From Bacillota bacterium (GTDB lineage: Bacteria; Bacillota; Sulfobacillia; JAUYEG01), in assembly GCA_030691505.1 (NCBI GenBank), contig JAUYEG010000139.1, positions 1 to 62,183 on the forward strand: a stretch of 62,183 nt of DNA. The letters run 5' to 3'. Positions 60,076 to 62,183 of the stretch are shown in pieces; position 1 is the first letter of the stretch, and every line of letters begins with the position of its first letter. The position numbers and the translations under genes are program-made. The notes beneath the pieces were generated by a model. That model ran no database searches and was not told the origin of the DNA. It saw only the letters and a list, made by a program, of their open reading frames with translations.

Positions 60076-61527
60076 CTAAGATGAGGTTGGCGCGGCTGCG
60101 CGCGCAGCCGCGATCTGTGCCAGGATGGCCCGCCTGACGAACCCGGGCAGCTTCGGGCTCCGTTGCAGCACCCGTTCCAGCGTCTCGACCGCCTGGTCCT
60201 TGTGCCCTTGCGCCAGCAGACACCCTGCCAGGTCCAGCATGACGGTGTCTGACGCGGGGAAGCACTCGGCGGCCGTCCGGAGCACCGTTTCGGCATCACC
60301 GGGCCTGTCGGCGCGCATGCACTGCCTCGCCAGCCGCAGCAGCTCCAGCTCGCCCGTGTCGTACCGGCCGGTTTCCGACTCACGCCAGCCCCGGTACGTC
60401 AGCATGGCCCGATCGGCGCCATCCGTCTTGACCGTCCGGTACAGGAGCGGCGCCGCCGGCTGCTTGGGCAGATCGTAGGGCTGTTCGTAGAGGACCTTGA
60501 GCACGTTTGCCGCCATCTGCGTGAGAATGGTGCCGCCGGTGTTGTTTAGGAGGATCACGACGCGCTGTTCGCTCACCGCCCGGAAGATTGCCGCGCCAAA
60601 GCCGTTGATGCCCCCGCCGTGCGTCACGATCAGCATCCCATCCGGATCCGGCTCGACGCCAAGTGGGTCGACGCACCGCGCCAGGTTCTCCGGCCGCAGC
60701 CTGAACGCCAGCCATCCGTATGCGTAGTTGCTGTGCACAGGCGTCAGCATCCTCTGCCGGTTGCTCCGGGGAATCAGGATCTCTGTCCGCAGGGCCCTGT
60801 CCCATTTGTGCAGGTCCTCGACCGTCGAGTACATCGAGCCCGCCGCATACGGAATGGTCATGTCAATGAAACCGCAGTTCCGATAGCCCTCGAGGTCCTG
60901 CTCGTAGCCCTTTGCTCTCTTGGGCAGGATCGGCTCCGACCGGTCGTAGCCGGTATCCTTCATGCCGAGGGGGTCGAGTATCCTGGATCGCAGCACCGCC
61001 TCATAGTCCTTGCCGGTCACGGCCTCGATGACCGCCCCCAGGACGAAGTAGCCCGAGTTGGAGTACGAGAACTCGCTCCCGGGCTCGAATTCGAGGTCGC
61101 CGCTGCAGTGGTCTTTTACGAACTCCTCAACCTTGACCGGGTTCCGGGCCACCTTGCCCGCGAAGCCCGGCTGCGCTGTGTAGTTCGGCAGGCCGGATGT
61201 GTGCGTGAGCAGATTATGTAGGGTGAGACGCGAACCGGTATCCTCACGGTAGTAGGGGAGATACGTTGAAACCTTCCCGTCCAACGCCAGCCGGCCCTCC
61301 TCGGCCAGCTGTATGATGAGCATCGACGTGAACTGCTTGGTTATCGAGCCAAGGCAAAACTTGGTGTCGGTCGTGTTCGGGATCCGCCACTCCAAGTCGG
61401 CCCAGCCGAAGCCGTTGCTGTAGACGACCTCGCCCTTTTCGCCAACCAGCACGGCCCCGTTGAACCATCCGTACATGTGGTAGTGATGCATCAGCTCGTG
61501 TATGGCAGATGCTGTGTCGGCGGGCAT
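60076..61527 (-). CDS. Serine beta-lactamase-like (class C/DD-peptidase family) protein with C-terminal helical repeats
   Basis: A 483-residue protein of the beta-lactamase/AmpC/Lact-B superfamily: nucleophile S61-I-T-K64, Y155-S-N157 and the HGGG motif (THGGGINGFG). Penicillin-binding, esterase and D-peptidase activities all occur in this group, so true lactam hydrolysis is unproven. The last 90 residues are TPR-like (DAETVLRTAAECFP, DQAVETLERVLQRSP). No signal peptide is visible, which suggests a cytosolic esterase or peptidase. ATG 61527 is just behind GGAGG; a TTG one codon earlier is equally placed. Confidence 0.85.
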   Translation of the reverse strand: MPADTASAIHELMHHYHMYGWFNGAVLVGEKGEVVYSNGFGWADLEWRIPNTTDTKFCLGSITKQFTSMLIIQLAEEGRLALDGKVSTYLPYYREDTGSRLTLHNLLTHTSGLPNYTAQPGFAGKVARNPVKVEEFVKDHCSGDLEFEPGSEFSYSNSGYFVLGAVIEAVTGKDYEAVLRSRILDPLGMKDTGYDRSEPILPKRAKGYEQDLEGYRNCGFIDMTIPYAAGSMYSTVEDLHKWDRALRTEILIPRSNRQRMLTPVHSNYAYGWLAFRLRPENLARCVDPLGVEPDPDGMLIVTHGGGINGFGAAIFRAVSEQRVVILLNNTGGTILTQMAANVLKVLYEQPYDLPKQPAAPLLYRTVKTDGADRAMLTYRGWRESETGRYDTGELELLRLARQCMRADRPGDAETVLRTAAECFPASDTVMLDLAGCLLAQGHKDQAVETLERVLQRSPKLPGFVRRAILAQIAAARAAAPTSS

Positions 61528-61650
61528 CAAGGGGCAGCCTCCTCGGGTGACGGGCTCGTCCAGCCGTTTGGCCTGTTGTTTCTGTGGGACGGGATTGACA
61601 TCCTTCGGCGCGGGATGCCGTGGCCGTGTTGAGCCGTGGGACGGATGTTG

Positions 61651-61700
61651 GTTATACTTTTCGGCAGAGAAGTATAACTGAGGGGCTGGCGAACAGGCAA
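61651..61700 (-). promoter_or_regulatory. Promoter with overlapping operator palindrome for the beta-lactamase-like gene
   Basis: On the minus strand TTGCCT (61700-61695) and TATACT (61676-61671) are 18 bp apart. The -10 box lies inside a perfect 9-bp inverted repeat, GTTATACTT-N10-AAGTATAAC (61651-61678). A repressor bound there would block RNA polymerase. The remaining intergenic sequence up to 61831 holds only a short 14-bp palindrome (AGCCCGGCCGGGCT). Confidence 0.6.
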
Positions 61701-61831
61701 CAATCATCGACGCATCCAGCGGTGGTCAAGCGGTTGCCACGTGGACGCCCGGTCGGGCAAAGCAGCCCGGCCGGGCTCCCATCACATCATGCCATCGGGG
61801 TCTTGTGGGCGTGCTACGTGCGCCCGTCCCG

Positions 61832-62183
61832 CTACTCCCCGTACCCCGTGGCTAGCAGGATGCAGAGCAGCACGTTCTTCATACCGGGGACGAACGAGCC
61901 GATCTCCACCCTGTCGGTCGGCAGGTGGGCGTCCCGGCCCTGTTTGACTCCGATGGTTACCGCCGGCACACCCATGCTAAGCGGCACGTTTGCGTCGGTG
62001 CTGCTTGCCTCGGGGCGGGATTTGATGCCGAGGGCGCGGTGTGCCGCCATGACCATCTGCGGCAGCTCAGCGGTCAGCGGGATGCCTCCCGCCGGGCGGT
62101 CGCCAACGACCTCGATGTCATACGTGCACTCGCCGCGCCGGGCCCCCTCGTCAATCAGCCCGCGGACCTGGGCCTCAAGCTTG
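61832..62183 (-). CDS. M20 family peptidase, C-terminal part (runs off the window)
   Basis: A frame of about 117 residues enters from the right edge and ends at a TAG. It has SSTDANVPLSMGVPAVTIGV, the metal-ligand region of M20 dipeptidase/tripeptidase-like enzymes, then GRDAHLPTDRVEIGSFVPGMKNVLLCILL. The upstream part carries DIEVVGDRPAGGIP. The rest of the catalytic and dimerisation domains lies beyond the window. It differs clearly from the two AbgB-like M20 proteins at 18.5-21.2 kb. Confidence 0.87.
   Translation of the reverse strand, partial: KLEAQVRGLIDEGARRGECTYDIEVVGDRPAGGIPLTAELPQMVMAAHRALGIKSRPEASSTDANVPLSMGVPAVTIGVKQGRDAHLPTDRVEIGSFVPGMKNVLLCILLATGYGE

Overview
The window is about 62 kb of GC-rich, densely packed bacterial DNA. 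The best fit is a high-GC, probably anaerobic, spore-forming member of the Bacillota, such as a Moorella-, Desulfotomaculum-, Thermaerobacter- or Symbiobacterium-like lineage. The signs are a T-box leader, a LexA-type box of the Bacillus pattern, a CotS-like kinase, the anaerobic COG1900/NIL-ferredoxin/COG2122 homocysteine set, a Liv-type transporter, and many TTG and GTG starts behind strong Shine-Dalgarno sequences. The species is not identified. No rRNA, tRNA, CRISPR array or complete insertion sequence was seen.

Layout. 0-5 kb: the tail of a probable metallo-aminopeptidase-like gene, then a leftward pair made of an unknown gene and a very long GlmL/MutL-family reactivase-like protein. 5-10 kb: ornithine cyclodeaminase family protein, universal stress protein, creatininase-type amidohydrolase, DUF554 membrane protein, copper chaperone and a CapA-like protein. 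10-14 kb: an overlapping set of flippase-like protein, GCS2-type ligase, phosphatidylserine decarboxylase family protein and a nearby methyltransferase. 14-23 kb: a first TldD/PmbA pair, a tandem hairpin array, threonine 3-dehydrogenase, two tandem M20 hydrolases and an alpha/alpha-barrel glycosidase-like protein. 23-29.5 kb: a class A penicillin-binding protein and a MacAB-like export operon whose adaptor has a doubled lipoyl/hairpin unit. 29.5-33 kb: the homocysteine-biosynthesis operon and a CotS-like kinase. 33-39 kb: an XRE regulator divergent from a four-gene catabolic operon (class III aminotransferase, cyclic amidohydrolase, CoA-transferase, thiolase). 39-43 kb: ECF sigma, anti-sigma and DUF4097, then an Ldh-family dehydrogenase and a second hairpin array. 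43-47.5 kb: an HTH/nuclease-like protein, tautomerase, MFS transporter, two-CW protein, flavodoxin-like reductase and DinB-like protein. 47.6-51.5 kb: a foreign-looking island with a primase-helicase-like protein whose TOPRIM motif is degenerate, an N4-cytosine methyltransferase behind a LexA-like box, a truncated restriction-enzyme-like gene and a decayed CocE hydrolase. 51.6-54.5 kb: a second TldD/PmbA pair. 54.5-60 kb: a promoter and T-box with an apparent tryptophan (TGG) specifier in front of LivK, LivH and one 899-residue LivM-LivG-LivF fusion. 60-62 kb: PspC, a serine beta-lactamase-like protein with a helical-repeat tail, and the end of an M20 peptidase.

The strongest leads are four. 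(1) A T-box whose specifier and acceptor-pairing bulge both point to tRNA-Trp controls a branched-chain-type ABC transporter, which suggests tryptophan or aromatic uptake through a three-domain fused subunit. (2) Two unlinked intergenic arrays share the same architecture: a 20-bp CCTG-N12-CAGG imperfect palindrome repeated every 31-32 bp with no conserved loop or spacer. One lies directly behind an HTH/nuclease-like gene. (3) A giant GlmL-family protein carries barrel-sandwich and KOW-like extensions, with no mutase nearby. (4) A putative SOS-controlled, half-broken restriction-modification island.
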